From Campylobacterales bacterium (GTDB taxonomy: Bacteria > Campylobacterota > Campylobacteria > Campylobacterales > Nitratiruptoraceae), in contig JAMONM010000036.1 in assembly GCA_027065825.1 (NCBI GenBank), positions 1 to 43,912 of the forward strand: a stretch of 43,912 bases of DNA. The letters are read 5' to 3'. Numbering within the stretch: position 1 is the stretch's first letter; each line of letters starts with the position of its first letter. Below the pieces are notes generated by a model. The model was given only the letters and a program-made list of their open reading frames with translations. It did not search any database and was not told the origin of the DNA. Of this stretch, positions 7,885 to 17,242 are shown piece after piece. The position numbers and the translations under genes are program-made.

Positions 7885-9649
7885 AAAAAGAGGCTCCGGA
7901 TGGCACAGAGACATAAAAAAGGCCATCGAGGCGAATGAAAAGATACAAAAAAACAGACTCAATCCGGACAACAGATTAAACTTTCAAAACAGATCCAGAG
8001 TCAGAATAACGCCCCTTGGCGGTCTGGGAGAGATAGGGGGCAATATAACCGTCATAGAGACCGAAAAGAGCGCCATAGTTATAGACGTGGGAATGAGTTT
8101 CCCCACCGAAGATATGCACGGTGTGGACATACTGGTTCCAGACTTTAGCTATCTCAGAGAGATAAAGGAGAAAATAGACGGTATCGTGATTACGCACGCC
8201 CACGAGGACCATATCGGCGCCGTACCATATCTCTTCAAGGAGATGCAGTTTCCCATATACGGTACGCCTTTGCCGCTGGGAATGATAGCCAATAAATTCG
8301 ACGAACACAATATGAGAAGCTATAAAAGCCTCTTTAGATACGTTGAAAAGCGAAAACCGATTAAAATCGGCGAATTCGAGGTAGAGTGGATACATATCAC
8401 CCACTCCATCATAGACGCCTCAGCCCTTGCGATAACCTGCGAGGCGGGAACCATATTCCATACGGGAGATTTCAAAATCGACCACACCCCTATCGACGGC
8501 TATCCTACCGACATTCACAGAATCGCGCATTACGGCGAACGAGGGGTTTTGGCTCTGCTAAGCGATTCTACCAACTCCCACAATCCTGGAATCACCAAGT
8601 CTGAAGCCAGCGTGGGACCAACCTTTGATCTGCTCTTTTCAAAGGCAAAAGGCAGAGTGATCATGAGCACGTTCTCTTCAAACATTCACAGGGTATACCA
8701 GGCGATAGATCACGCCATGAAATACAATCGTAAAGTTTGCGTTATCGGCAGGTCGATGGAGAGAAACCTGGAAACAGCCATGCAGCTGGGATATATCAAA
8801 CTGCCCCAGTCTATATTTATAGAGGCGCACGAACTGGGACGCTACAGCGACAACGAGATACTGATAGTTACCACGGGCAGCCAGGGAGAGACGATGAGCG
8901 CGCTTTACAGAATGGCCTCTAACGAACATCGACACGTAAAGATCAAACCTTCGGACACTATCATCATCTCGGCGAAAGCTATCCCGGGTAACGAAAGAAG
9001 CGTATCGAGCGTCATTAATCTGCTTCAAAAATGCGGAGCTACGGTAGCTTATCAGGATTTTAGCGAGATACACGTCTCGGGTCATGCGGCCCAGGAGGAG
9101 CAAAAACTGATGCTCAGACTCACCAAGCCCAAATTTTTTCTTCCCGTACACGGCGAATACAATCACCTCATGAAACACAAAGAGACCGCTATGAAATGCG
9201 GAATACCGGAAAAGAACATATTTTTGATGAGCGACGGCGACCAGATCGAGCTGACGCCGAAATATATCAAAAAGGTCAAAAGCGTAAGAACGGGCAAAGC
9301 CTACATAGACAACCAACTCAACGAAGAGATAGAGAGCGACGTGGTAATAGACAGGCAGAAAATGGCGACCGAAGGTATCGTTATGATCGTCGCTCAGATA
9401 TCCTCCAGCGAAAGAAAACTCATAGACAGACCAAAAGTCTCCAGTTTCGGCCTCGTAGCCGACAAATACGACAAAAAATTTGCACAGGAGATTCAAGAGA
9501 TAATCGAAAACTATCTAACCAATATGAAGCCGGAACTGGTCAACACTCCAAAAAGGATTGAAAACGAACTGAGACAAGCCATTAGAAAACACATTTTCAG
9601 AAAAATGAAAAAATATCCCACGATCGTTCCAACCGTTTTCGTAATGTAG
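7832..9649 (+). CDS. rnj: ribonuclease J
   Basis: Metallo-beta-lactamase/beta-CASP ribonuclease with endo- and 5'-3' exonuclease activity, the main mRNA-decay nuclease in Helicobacter-type bacteria. The zinc motif is HAHEDH (122-127), preceded by PLGGLGEIGGN; the beta-CASP domain and a C-terminal domain follow (605 residues). The first ~55 residues are an extension rich in Gln, Asn and Lys, absent from Bacillus RNase J but recalled for the H. pylori enzyme, where it helps form the degradosome with RhpA. The ATG has AAGGAAG upstream and lies 53 bases inside ksgA, so translation of the two is linked. Confidence 0.95.
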   Translation: MEKNQQNQQSQKPQKSPKKRGSGWHRDIKKAIEANEKIQKNRLNPDNRLNFQNRSRVRITPLGGLGEIGGNITVIETEKSAIVIDVGMSFPTEDMHGVDILVPDFSYLREIKEKIDGIVITHAHEDHIGAVPYLFKEMQFPIYGTPLPLGMIANKFDEHNMRSYKSLFRYVEKRKPIKIGEFEVEWIHITHSIIDASALAITCEAGTIFHTGDFKIDHTPIDGYPTDIHRIAHYGERGVLALLSDSTNSHNPGITKSEASVGPTFDLLFSKAKGRVIMSTFSSNIHRVYQAIDHAMKYNRKVCVIGRSMERNLETAMQLGYIKLPQSIFIEAHELGRYSDNEILIVTTGSQGETMSALYRMASNEHRHVKIKPSDTIIISAKAIPGNERSVSSVINLLQKCGATVAYQDFSEIHVSGHAAQEEQKLMLRLTKPKFFLPVHGEYNHLMKHKETAMKCGIPEKNIFLMSDGDQIELTPKYIKKVKSVRTGKAYIDNQLNEEIESDVVIDRQKMATEGIVMIVAQISSSERKLIDRPKVSSFGLVADKYDKKFAQEIQEIIENYLTNMKPELVNTPKRIENELRQAIRKHIFRKMKKYPTIVPTVFVM

Positions 9650-9657
9650 GACGAATC

Positions 9658-10617
9658 ATGTACGCGAAAATAGCTAAAGAGGTTTTAAAAACCGAAGCAC
9701 AGGCGCTCCTCGACGCCGCTCAAAGAGTCGGCGAAGAGATAGACGCCGCAACGAAAACCATTGTCTCCATAAAAGGCAAACTGATCGTGACCGGCGTAGG
9801 CAAAAGCGGACTAGTAGGCGCCAAAATAGCCGCCACTTTGGCCAGCACGGGAACTCCCAGCTTCTTTATACATCCTACCGAGGCGATGCACGGAGATTTG
9901 GGAATGATCGGAAAAGATGACGCCGTGTTGGCCATCAGCTACTCCGGAGAGAGCGAAGAGCTGATAAAAATTCTGCCTCACATCAAGAGATTCGATATTC
10001 CCCTAATAGGCATGAGTGCAGATAAAAGCTCCACGCTGGGACGATACAGCGATATCTTTATCTCTATAAAGGTACAAAAGGAGGCCTGCCCTCTCCAGGC
10101 CGCCCCAACCTCATCAACCACGTTGACGATGGCTATCGGAGACGCGCTGGCGGTTTGCCTAATGAATAAACGCGGATTTAAAAAGGAGGACTTTGCGTCC
10201 TTTCATCCCGGAGGAGCTCTAGGAAAAAGGCTGTTCGTCAAGATATCCGATCTGATGCGCACCGACAATCTTCCTATAATCGACGAAGAGACCAGGCTGA
10301 AAGAGGCCATCGTTGAAATGACCAGAGGTAAACTGGGAAACGTCATAATCAGCGACAAAGAGGGCAGACTCAAAGCCGTATTAAGCGACGGAGATCTCAG
10401 AAGGGCGCTGATGAAAGAGGAGTTTTCTCTCCAAAAACGGGCAATCGAATTTGCCTCCAAAAATCCCAAAAAATGTTCCGACACTCAGATGTTGGCCAGC
10501 GACGCCCTAAAAATGATAGAGGACCATAAAATCCAGCTTTTGGTAATCGTCGACGAAAATGATAAAATAGTGGGAGCGCTCCATATTCACGATCTGGTAG
10601 AAGCGGGGATAAAATAG
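9658..10617 (+). CDS. kdsD: arabinose-5-phosphate isomerase (KpsF/KdsD family)
   Basis: Interconverts ribulose-5-phosphate and arabinose-5-phosphate, first step toward Kdo for lipopolysaccharide. An N-terminal SIS domain (about 30-170; GVGKSGLVGAKIAATLASTG, then SYSGESEEL) is followed by two CBS domains (about 200-319). 319 residues is standard. It follows rnj by 8 bases with AGGA before the ATG. Position after rnj matches Helicobacter order. KpsF and KdsD cannot be separated by sequence alone; no capsule genes are nearby, so the Kdo role is more likely. Confidence 0.93.
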   Translation: MYAKIAKEVLKTEAQALLDAAQRVGEEIDAATKTIVSIKGKLIVTGVGKSGLVGAKIAATLASTGTPSFFIHPTEAMHGDLGMIGKDDAVLAISYSGESEELIKILPHIKRFDIPLIGMSADKSSTLGRYSDIFISIKVQKEACPLQAAPTSSTTLTMAIGDALAVCLMNKRGFKKEDFASFHPGGALGKRLFVKISDLMRTDNLPIIDEETRLKEAIVEMTRGKLGNVIISDKEGRLKAVLSDGDLRRALMKEEFSLQKRAIEFASKNPKKCSDTQMLASDALKMIEDHKIQLLVIVDENDKIVGALHIHDLVEAGIK

Positions 10618-10620
10618 AGT

Positions 10621-11427
10621 ATGAGACTGAACAAATTTATTTCCCACAACAGCGCCTATTCCAGAAGAGAGGCGGAAACCCTGATAAAAAACGGGGCGGT
10701 CAAAGTGGGCAACAAAACGGTAAAAGAACCCTTTTACGAGGTTAAAGACAACGATAGAGTCTACATAAACGGCAAACCCCTCAAAAAAAAGAGAACGTTT
10801 ACCGTTATCGTCTATAACAAACCCAAAGGGGAGCTGGTAACAAAAAAAGACGACAGAGGCAGAAGGACGATCTACCACACTCTTCCGCAAAAATTCAGAC
10901 ACTTCATCCCTATAGGCAGACTCGATTTCGCTACGGAAGGTCTTCTTCTGCTGACCGATTCGCCCAAAGTGGCAAAAGCTCTTATGGAGAGCGACTTAGA
11001 GAGAGTCTACAACGTCAAAATAAAAGGACCGGTGACCCCGAAAATGGAACGCGCAATGTCGGAAGGAATGGAGCTGTCCGACGCTAGAGCCGGAGGCCAT
11101 GAAAAGAGCGAAATAGAATCTATGGTATTTGCTCCGTTTTTCGCGTACAAAATAGTCAAAAACTCGCCGGGCTACTCGAAACTCAAAATCGCCCTGACCG
11201 AAGGCAAAAATCGCGAAATCAGGAGGTTTTTCGCCCATTTCGGAGCTCAGGTTCTGGATCTAAAGAGAGTCGAGTTCGGGGGGGTCGCTCTAAACGCTCT
11301 GCCTACGGGCAAAACGAGATATCTGACAAAAAAGGAGTACTCCGATCTAAAGGAGTTTCTCAAAGAGACGGAAAAAAAAGAAAGAGAGGTAAAAGATGCA
11401 GATAATCGAAATAAAAACAAACCATAA
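10621..11427 (+). CDS. rluB: RsuA/RluB/E/F-family pseudouridine synthase
   Basis: Introduces pseudouridine into rRNA. Residues 1-50 are an S4 domain (MRLNKFISHNSAYSRREAE). The catalytic motif GRLDFATEGLLLLTD places the catalytic Asp at 102, and NREIRRFFAHFG is the C-terminal family signature. 268 residues; the last ~20 are very rich in Lys and Glu. It begins 3 bases after the kdsD stop and overlaps the YjbQ gene by 32 bases. RluB is the best guess, but RsuA-like specificity cannot be excluded. Confidence 0.88.
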   Translation: MRLNKFISHNSAYSRREAETLIKNGAVKVGNKTVKEPFYEVKDNDRVYINGKPLKKKRTFTVIVYNKPKGELVTKKDDRGRRTIYHTLPQKFRHFIPIGRLDFATEGLLLLTDSPKVAKALMESDLERVYNVKIKGPVTPKMERAMSEGMELSDARAGGHEKSEIESMVFAPFFAYKIVKNSPGYSKLKIALTEGKNREIRRFFAHFGAQVLDLKRVEFGGVALNALPTGKTRYLTKKEYSDLKEFLKETEKKEREVKDADNRNKNKP

Positions 11428-11788
11428 ATCGGAAATGATCGATATCAGCGAAACGGTAAAAGAGGCTGTAATCAAATCGGGAATCAAAAACGGTCTGTGC
11501 AACGTTTTTACTCCCCATACCACGGCCGGCGTTATTCTGTTCGAAAACGTAGATCCGAATCTGCAAAGAGACTATCTGGGACACCTGCACAAGCTGGTAC
11601 CGCAAAACGCCAATTTCGCCCACGGCTCAAACGCCGACGCCCATATAAAATCCGGTATAGTCGGCAGTAGCGTAACGGTTCCGGTAGTCGACGCCCGGAT
11701 TCAGCTGGGAGAGTGGCAGGGAATATTTTACTGCGAATTCGACGGACCCAGAGAGCGAAAGATATATATAAAAGTCATCAATGAATAA
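11396..11788 (+). CDS. YjbQ/UPF0047 family protein
   Basis: Small (130-residue) conserved protein of the UPF0047 family. Visible are the conserved FTPHTTAGVILFEN, the NFAHG-SNADAHIKSG region with likely metal-binding histidines, and LGEWQGIFYCEFDGPRER. Some family members have weak thiamine-phosphate synthase activity; the true role is unsettled. It overlaps the pseudouridine synthase gene by 32 bases and rarA by 8, so it is part of the ksgA-rarA unit. Confidence 0.88.
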   Translation: MQIIEIKTNHKSEMIDISETVKEAVIKSGIKNGLCNVFTPHTTAGVILFENVDPNLQRDYLGHLHKLVPQNANFAHGSNADAHIKSGIVGSSVTVPVVDARIQLGEWQGIFYCEFDGPRERKIYIKVINE

Positions 11789-12965
11789 TCTGGCGACTCT
11801 GCTCAGACCGGATAGTCTGGAGCAGTTTGTGGGCCAAAAGGCTCTTTTGTCAAAAGAGGGAATACTTTTTAAACTAATAAACTCGAAAAAGATTCCGCAT
11901 TCGATCTTTTGGGGACCTCCCGGTACGGGCAAAACCACTCTGGCTCTAATAGTTTCCAAAAATCTGCAAAGCCCTTTTTACTCTCTGGACGCCACATCTT
12001 TAAAAATCGAACAGATTAGAAAAATAGTCCAAAAATATCGAGAGTCTCTCATAAAACCCACAATATTTATAGACGAAATCCACAGACTCTCCAAGACTCA
12101 GCAGGAAACCCTGTTGCCTATTATGGAAAAAAACGAGGCTCTTGTTCTGGGCGCCTCGACCGAAAATCCCCTGTTTTATCTTACCTCGGCGTTTAGATCG
12201 AGAGCTTTTGTTTTCGAATTTGAACCTCTCTCGAAAGAGGATCTAAGAACTATTCTTCAAAGAGCGAAAAAGAGGCTCGATTTCGAAATAGACGAAAAAG
12301 CCGAAGAGCTTCTTCTAAATCTTAGCGGAAACGACGCCAGAAGCATGCTAAATACTCTGGAACTTCTAGTGGCGATCGATAAAAAAATAGATGAAAAAAG
12401 CATCTTGGCGCTAAAAAAAAGCACGTTTTTGCACGGCACCTCTTCAAAAGAGGAGCACTACAAGCTCGCCAGCGCCCTGATAAAGAGCATAAGAGGCAGC
12501 GATCCCGACGCGGCGCTTTACTATCTGGCCAGAATGGTCGCCGAAGGGGAGCCTCCCGAATTCATAGCCCGAAGACTGGTTATTCTAGCCAGCGAAGATA
12601 TAGGGAACGCAAACCCTAACGCCCTCTCGATAGCGGTTAACGCCATGGAGGCGGTAAAAAACATCGGATACCCCGAAGCAAAAATAATCCTCTCCCAGTG
12701 CGTGATATATCTTTGTTGCTCGCCAAAATCGAACAGCGCGTATCTGGCGATCAAAAAGGCTCTCGAATACGTAAAAACCTCCGAACCGCTGCCTATCCCC
12801 GGCCATCTCGATCCAAACGACGGGAAAAAGTATCTTTATCCTCACGACTTCGGCGGATTCGTAAAACAGGACTACCTTGCAAAGCCTCTAAAGTTTTATG
12901 AAACTAAAGAGATAGGGTTTGAAAAGAGACTCTCCGAGTGGTTGCAAAAAATAAGAGGCTCCTAA
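11781..12965 (+). CDS. rarA: replication-associated recombination protein A, AAA+ ATPase
   Basis: Clamp-loader-like ATPase acting at stalled replication forks. Walker A GPPGTGKTT (45-53), Walker B TIFIDEIHRL (94-103), sensor region GASTENPLF, then the C-terminal tetramerisation domain (ARRLVILASEDIGNANP). At 394 residues it is slightly shorter than E. coli RarA (447). Last gene of the ksgA unit; its TAA overlaps the stop of the convergent gene at 12962. Confidence 0.94.
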   Translation: MNNLATLLRPDSLEQFVGQKALLSKEGILFKLINSKKIPHSIFWGPPGTGKTTLALIVSKNLQSPFYSLDATSLKIEQIRKIVQKYRESLIKPTIFIDEIHRLSKTQQETLLPIMEKNEALVLGASTENPLFYLTSAFRSRAFVFEFEPLSKEDLRTILQRAKKRLDFEIDEKAEELLLNLSGNDARSMLNTLELLVAIDKKIDEKSILALKKSTFLHGTSSKEEHYKLASALIKSIRGSDPDAALYYLARMVAEGEPPEFIARRLVILASEDIGNANPNALSIAVNAMEAVKNIGYPEAKIILSQCVIYLCCSPKSNSAYLAIKKALEYVKTSEPLPIPGHLDPNDGKKYLYPHDFGGFVKQDYLAKPLKFYETKEIGFEKRLSEWLQKIRGS

Positions 12966-13447
12966 ACCTTTTCCCATCCGTGCAGCTTTTTGGCCGTAAT
13001 CAATACCCTATCTCCCTCCAATTCGGTATCGTTGATCGCCACATAGTTCCACTCGATCATACTCTCTATCACCCGCTCTTTGTCTCTTTTATCCACCGGC
13101 ATAACCAGATTTCCCGCGTTTTTCATGATTCTGTATACCTTTCTGATGAACATAACGAAATCATCCAGCTTAGATATATCCATATCCACAAATATCGTAT
13201 CGTACTGTAGTTGACGCTGATTGTAACGCTCTTTGCCCTCATCGATCGCCCTGACTCTGGCTCTTTCTCCGGCAATCTCCTTTAAGGGCTCCAGCAACTC
13301 CTCTTCAAAGGTAACTATCTCCAGTTCGAAATCTCGCTCCAGCGCAAACTCCAAAAGCCTCCTGGCGGCTTCCAAATTATCAGTAAACTCAAACACCCTT
13401 ACTCCGGGTAGTTTTGGAATAACGTTATAAAACTCCTCCACCCTCAT
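12962..13447 (-). CDS. conserved hypothetical protein (161 aa), degenerate methyltransferase-like fold
   Basis: I do not recognise a named family. The ATG at 13447 is preferred over upstream in-frame codons because AAGGAG stands 5 bases before it and it forms an ATGA overlap with pgeF. The alternating beta/alpha pattern (LPGVRVFEFTDNLEAARRLL, then FELEIVTFEEEL, then YDTIFVDMD followed by IMKNAGNLVMPV) resembles a Rossmann-type SAM methyltransferase lacking the glycine-rich SAM loop. Such degenerate proteins may bind RNA or protein. It closes the dtd-pgeF operon. Confidence 0.65.
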   Translation of the reverse strand: MRVEEFYNVIPKLPGVRVFEFTDNLEAARRLLEFALERDFELEIVTFEEELLEPLKEIAGERARVRAIDEGKERYNQRQLQYDTIFVDMDISKLDDFVMFIRKVYRIMKNAGNLVMPVDKRDKERVIESMIEWNYVAINDTELEGDRVLITAKKLHGWEKV

Positions 13448-14127
13448 CTTATCTCCTTGTAGATTACTCCGGCAAATCTTCCTGTGACTCCTTCTCTTCT
13501 GTAGGAAAAATATCTCTCGTTGCAACAGCTGCACTCTTTGCTTATTCGGATTTTATCACTTTTGAGGCCAAATTGGACCAAAGATTCTCTCAGCATTAGC
13601 GAAATATCCAAAAATCTTCCCCTCTTTACACACTCCTTAGAGAAAATAGCCGCGGCCTCCCTGGCGATTTTTGAGGAGACTTCGTAGCAGCAGCTTCTAA
13701 TGTGAGGACCCATTACGGCCTCTATATTTTTCGGATCGCAACCGAATCTTTCGCACATATATGCGGCCGTTTTCTTGGCTATTAATTTAAAAGCCCCCGC
13801 CCTACCCGCATGAACGGCGGCAATGACGCCGGCGTGTCGATCGAACATCAAAAGAGGAACGCAATCGGCCACCATAACCGCCAGCGCCAAATCATCTCTA
13901 TCGCTAACGATCGCGTCGCATTCGCATAAATTATCTGAAGCCGAAATTATCTTATCGGAATGGATCTGATTCATAAACAGCACTCTCTTTTTAACTTTAC
14001 GCTCCAGTATTGCTCTATTCTTTCTGACCGCCTCGGCATCATCGCCCACGTGAAAGGCCAAATTGAAGCTCCTATAAGGACCTTCGCTGACACCGCCTCT
14101 TTTATCGGTAAAAAAGTATCTAATCAC
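13444..14127 (-). CDS. pgeF: purine nucleoside phosphorylase / laccase-domain protein (YfiH, DUF152)
   Basis: Family once called polyphenol oxidase, now known to act on purine nucleosides (LACC1/FAMIN-like) and tied to peptidoglycan editing in E. coli. The zinc ligands are visible: H56 in NQIHSDKI, C89 in MVADCVPLL and H106 in VHAGRAGA, with MGPHIRSCCYEV downstream. 227 residues is typical. It lies 9 bases after dtd and is coupled to the next gene by an ATGA overlap. Confidence 0.9.
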   Translation of the reverse strand: MIRYFFTDKRGGVSEGPYRSFNLAFHVGDDAEAVRKNRAILERKVKKRVLFMNQIHSDKIISASDNLCECDAIVSDRDDLALAVMVADCVPLLMFDRHAGVIAAVHAGRAGAFKLIAKKTAAYMCERFGCDPKNIEAVMGPHIRSCCYEVSSKIAREAAAIFSKECVKRGRFLDISLMLRESLVQFGLKSDKIRISKECSCCNERYFSYRREGVTGRFAGVIYKEIR

Positions 14128-14136
14128 CCCTCTCTC

Positions 14137-14580
14137 CTAAAAGCTTTTGCTATCCAGTATCAGCGTAACAGGACCGTCGCCTACGATCTCCACCTCCATG
14201 TACGCTCCGAAAACCCCTTTTTGCACCTCTATATATTTTGAGAGCTCTTTGCAAAACTCCTCGTACAAAATCTCGGCCCTCTCCGGATTCATAGCGTAAC
14301 CGAAATCCGGTCTGCGCCCATTTTTGATTCTGGCCGCCAAAGTAAACTGAGAAACGACAAGAGCAGGCAGTCCCAATTCCGCAGCGCTTAGAGACAATTT
14401 CCCCCTGTCGTCGGAAAATATTCTTAAATTAGCCGCCTTCGCGGCAAGTTTCTCTATATCTTTTTCCGTATCGTCTCTGACCACTCCCAGTAATATATTC
14501 AGCCCCCGCTCTATAGAGGCAACCTTTTTGGACTCTACGACAACGGCGCTCTTTTTTACCCTCTGTAGCAAAGCGACCAT
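14137..14580 (-). CDS. dtd: D-aminoacyl-tRNA deacylase
   Basis: Removes D-amino acids (and glycine from tRNA-Ala) mischarged to tRNA. SQFTLA (77-82) and the Gly-Pro motif in GDGPVTL (135-140) that screens chirality are both present. GRRPDF replaces the more usual GNRPSF. 147 residues, full length. First gene of a three-gene minus-strand operon. Confidence 0.95.
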   Translation of the reverse strand: MVALLQRVKKSAVVVESKKVASIERGLNILLGVVRDDTEKDIEKLAAKAANLRIFSDDRGKLSLSAAELGLPALVVSQFTLAARIKNGRRPDFGYAMNPERAEILYEEFCKELSKYIEVQKGVFGAYMEVEIVGDGPVTLILDSKSF

Positions 14581-14589
14581 ATATGCTCC

Positions 14590-14620
14590 TTGACACCCTT
14601 TAATCTTTTGACTATATTAT
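14590..14620 (+). promoter_or_regulatory. sigma70-type promoter for the phosphoribosyltransferase gene
   Basis: TTGACA at 14590-14595, a 17-base spacer, and TATATT at 14613-14618 (overlapping TATTAT 14615-14620). This is one of few promoters in the window with a consensus -35 box. AAAAGGAG precedes the ATG at 14648. Confidence 0.6.
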
Positions 14621-14647
14621 ATAACAAGGCCAATAAAAGGAGCCTCG

Positions 14648-15271
14648 ATGATCTACACGGACAGATTCGAAGCCGGAGAAAGACTGGCCGAAAAACTCAA
14701 AGATATAGCCGACGAGAACACTCTAATCGTCGCACTGCCAAGAGGAGGAGTTCCGCTGGCCTACGTAATATCTCGAAAACTCTCGATTCCTATGGACATC
14801 TATTTCGTCAAAAAGATCCCCTCTCCCTATAATCCGGAAGCGGCAATCGGCGCGATCAGCGAAGATAATCATATCTTCGTCAACGAAAGAGCCAGACTTA
14901 TGCTAAACGTCGCTCGTGAATATATCGAAGAAATAGGCCTAAAAAAGCTGGAAGAGATGAGAAAAAAAAGAGCCTTTTATAAAAAGGACCGCATAGATCC
15001 CAGAGGAAAAAGAGTAATTATCGTAGACGACGGTATAGCCACCGGCTCAAGTATGCTGGTAGCGGCGCAGGCTCTTAAAAACGAGGGCGCAAAAGAGGTG
15101 ATTATCGCGGCTCCGGTTGCGCCTCCGGAAGTGGCCGCCAAACTGAAAGATGTGGCCGATCAAGTAGTTTTGCTCCAGACGCCATACGACTTTATGGCCG
15201 TTGGACAATACTACAAAGATTTTCATCAGCTAGAGGATGAAGAGGTTAAAGAGCTACTTGAGTCTAATTAG
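14648..15271 (+). CDS. phosphoribosyltransferase-domain protein
   Basis: A 207-residue type I PRTase. The PRPP-binding loop is VIIVDDGIATGSSM (about 123-136); an early PRGGVPLAY and KKIPSPYNPEAAIGAI match a stand-alone group with long inserts. The substrate base is not evident; members are often called 'putative phosphoribosyl transferase' and can occur beside dienelactone hydrolase or erythromycin-esterase domains, absent here. It has its own promoter, and its 3' end overlaps the convergent DUF218 gene by 18 bases. Confidence 0.85.
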   Translation: MIYTDRFEAGERLAEKLKDIADENTLIVALPRGGVPLAYVISRKLSIPMDIYFVKKIPSPYNPEAAIGAISEDNHIFVNERARLMLNVAREYIEEIGLKKLEEMRKKRAFYKKDRIDPRGKRVIIVDDGIATGSSMLVAAQALKNEGAKEVIIAAPVAPPEVAAKLKDVADQVVLLQTPYDFMAVGQYYKDFHQLEDEEVKELLESN

Positions 15272-15970
15272 GGAGTAAACTATTCCGATATATTCGTGAA
15301 GAGCCGTATAAGAGGCTCTAAAAGCGCTCATTTTAGGCAAAAAAGAGGAAAAACCCCTAATCGGAACGGAGGTTTTAAAGTCGCTTTTTACAGGCAGAAC
15401 CTCAAATCCGAATCCTTCAAACAGCAGTACCGATCTGGGCATATGGTAGGCCGAAGTTACCAGGACGACTCTTTTTGGCCAACCCATTCTATCGAACATT
15501 TCGGCACAGTATTTCGCGTTTTGATAGGTGTTTAGACTTCTTTTTTCGTAAAGGATTTCCGAAGGCTTCTTGCAAAAACCTCTATCGAGCCATTCTAGCT
15601 CCCTTTTGGCCTTTTCCCACTCAAAACCGCTATATACCAAGGGCAACCTCAACCGCACGGCCGCATCCCACGCGGCCAACACTCTCTCCGTCGCGCCTGC
15701 CGCGAGGGGAAACAGAACGCCTTCGTCCTCTCCTCCGCCCAAAACCACAACCGCTACGGGATCGACTCCTTGTTGGTTAAACTCCCTCTTTTCCAAGACT
15801 CCTATCAAAGCGTTCGCCGCCAGATCGGTAGATATAACCCATACAAAAAGCGCGGTAAGCGCCGCATAGGCAAAACCTCGCCTATAAATAAACGCTCCAA
15901 AAAGCAAAACGGTAACTATCAATCCGGGAGGAAGCAAAAAATAGGTAAAAAGTTTCGCCGCTATATCCAT
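15254..15970 (-). CDS. YdcF/ElyC-family (DUF218) membrane protein
   Basis: Two N-terminal membrane helices (about residues 8-25 and 30-50), then a periplasmic DUF218 domain with the conserved VVLGGGEDEG, an NTYQNA segment and VLVTSAYHMPRS. ElyC of E. coli affects envelope integrity and lipid-carrier use at low temperature; SanA is related. 238 residues matches ElyC-size members. It begins 2 bases after purM, so it is co-transcribed. Function in this lineage is inference. Confidence 0.85.
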   Translation of the reverse strand: MDIAAKLFTYFLLPPGLIVTVLLFGAFIYRRGFAYAALTALFVWVISTDLAANALIGVLEKREFNQQGVDPVAVVVLGGGEDEGVLFPLAAGATERVLAAWDAAVRLRLPLVYSGFEWEKAKRELEWLDRGFCKKPSEILYEKRSLNTYQNAKYCAEMFDRMGWPKRVVLVTSAYHMPRSVLLFEGFGFEVLPVKSDFKTSVPIRGFSSFLPKMSAFRASYTALHEYIGIVYSLIRLK

Positions 15971-15972
15971 GA

Positions 15973-16965
15973 TTAAACTATCTCGACTCCCCTATCCCCT
16001 TTTACTATCTCCCCAATAACGTATCCGTTAGCGACTTTGGCCACCTCTTCGGCATTCTCCTTTGAGACCACCATAATCATACCAACACCCATATTGAAAG
16101 TTCTAAACATCTCATCTTCCTCAACGTACCGAGAGAGAAGATCGAATATGGGCTGGGGCTTTATGCGATTTTTCTCTATAATGGCTTTGCAGCCTTGCGG
16201 CAACGATCTTGGTAGATTCTCAACAATACCGCCTCCGGTTATATGCGCTAAAGCCTTGATCTTTTCTCTGACCTTTTTAAAGGTTTTTACGTATATTTTG
16301 GTAGGTTCTAGCAAAACCTCGATCAGCGCTCTGCCTCCCACCTCATATTCGAATCCTAAATTTTGCTTTTCAAAGAGCACTTTTCTCACCAGGGAATATC
16401 CGTTTGAGTGTATTCCGCTCGACTCCAGCGCAACAAGCAGATCGCCAGCTTTTACCTCGGACTCCCTTAACAGCTCCTCCTTTTCCGCTATACCAACGGC
16501 GAATCCAGCCAAATCGAAATCGTTTCCGCTATACATTCCGGGCATTTCGGCCGTCTCTCCCCCGATCAGGGCACATTCGGCCTCTTTGCATCCTCTAGCA
16601 ATACCCTTTATCACCTCTCCGGCCTCTTGTACATTCAATCTGCCGGTTGCGTAATAATCGAGAAAAAAGAGCGGCTCGGCGAATGAGCATATCAGATCGT
16701 TAACGCACATGGCCACCAGATCGACGCCTACCGTATCTAATCTTTTGGCCTCTATCGCCAGTTTCAGCTTTGTGCCCACTCCGTCGGTAGCTCCCAAAAG
16801 CACCGGTCTTTTATACCCCTGGGGCAACTCGTAGGCCCCGGCGAATCCCCCTATGCCTCCGATCACTCTGGAATCGAAAGTCTCTTTTACGAAAGGTTTG
16901 ATTCTCTCGACCAGTTTCGCTCCCGCCTCGATATCGACCCCGCTCTCTTTATAACTGGTTTTCAT
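15973..16965 (-). CDS. purM: phosphoribosylformylglycinamidine cyclo-ligase (AIR synthetase)
   Basis: ATP-dependent ring closure of FGAM to AIR, step five of purine synthesis. The start reads YKESGVDIEAGAKLVERIKP; GATDGVGTKLKLA, GGETAEMPGMY and HITGGGIVENLPR are clear PurM signatures. 330 residues is full length. GGAGAG lies two bases before the ATG, an unusually close spacing. It sits between a small membrane protein and a DUF218 gene. Confidence 0.96.
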   Translation of the reverse strand: MKTSYKESGVDIEAGAKLVERIKPFVKETFDSRVIGGIGGFAGAYELPQGYKRPVLLGATDGVGTKLKLAIEAKRLDTVGVDLVAMCVNDLICSFAEPLFFLDYYATGRLNVQEAGEVIKGIARGCKEAECALIGGETAEMPGMYSGNDFDLAGFAVGIAEKEELLRESEVKAGDLLVALESSGIHSNGYSLVRKVLFEKQNLGFEYEVGGRALIEVLLEPTKIYVKTFKKVREKIKALAHITGGGIVENLPRSLPQGCKAIIEKNRIKPQPIFDLLSRYVEEDEMFRTFNMGVGMIMVVSKENAEEVAKVANGYVIGEIVKGDRGVEIV

Positions 16966-16977
16966 AACTCTCCTTCG

Positions 16978-17205
16978 CTACTCTTTCTTGTCCCAGTCGC
17001 ACTTTCCGAATATCTTGTTGAAAAACCACAGACTAGGACAGAAATTGGTAAATGCGAAAATCAAAAGCATGATTATTATAAAGGTCTGAAGAACCACGGC
17101 GATTTTAAACATCGCAGCGTCACCCTGACACCCCATCGCGAAGAGATACATAATAAATCCCAGCATAATCGCCATCAAAATCCTCTGCGCTTTGTCCCCG
17201 CACAT
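16978..17205 (-). CDS. small two-helix membrane protein, DUF2892-like
   Basis: 75 residues with two hydrophobic helices (about 9-27 and 33-53) and a C-terminal CPSLWFFNKIFGKCDWDKKE. Two membrane helices followed by a Cys-Pro and a second Cys ten residues later resemble DUF2892 proteins (the YgaP membrane part), but I am not sure. AAGGAGG lies 6 bases before the ATG. First gene of the unit leading into purM, with a palindrome at its predicted transcription start. Confidence 0.6.
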   Translation of the reverse strand: MCGDKAQRILMAIMLGFIMYLFAMGCQGDAAMFKIAVVLQTFIIIMLLIFAFTNFCPSLWFFNKIFGKCDWDKKE

Positions 17206-17242
17206 ATACTCCTCCTTGAAATAGCGTAAAACAGGCGTTTTC

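Noticed and set aside
8678-9496. 272-residue open frame on the minus strand
   Set aside because: Lies wholly inside rnj, no recognisable domain; an antisense shadow.
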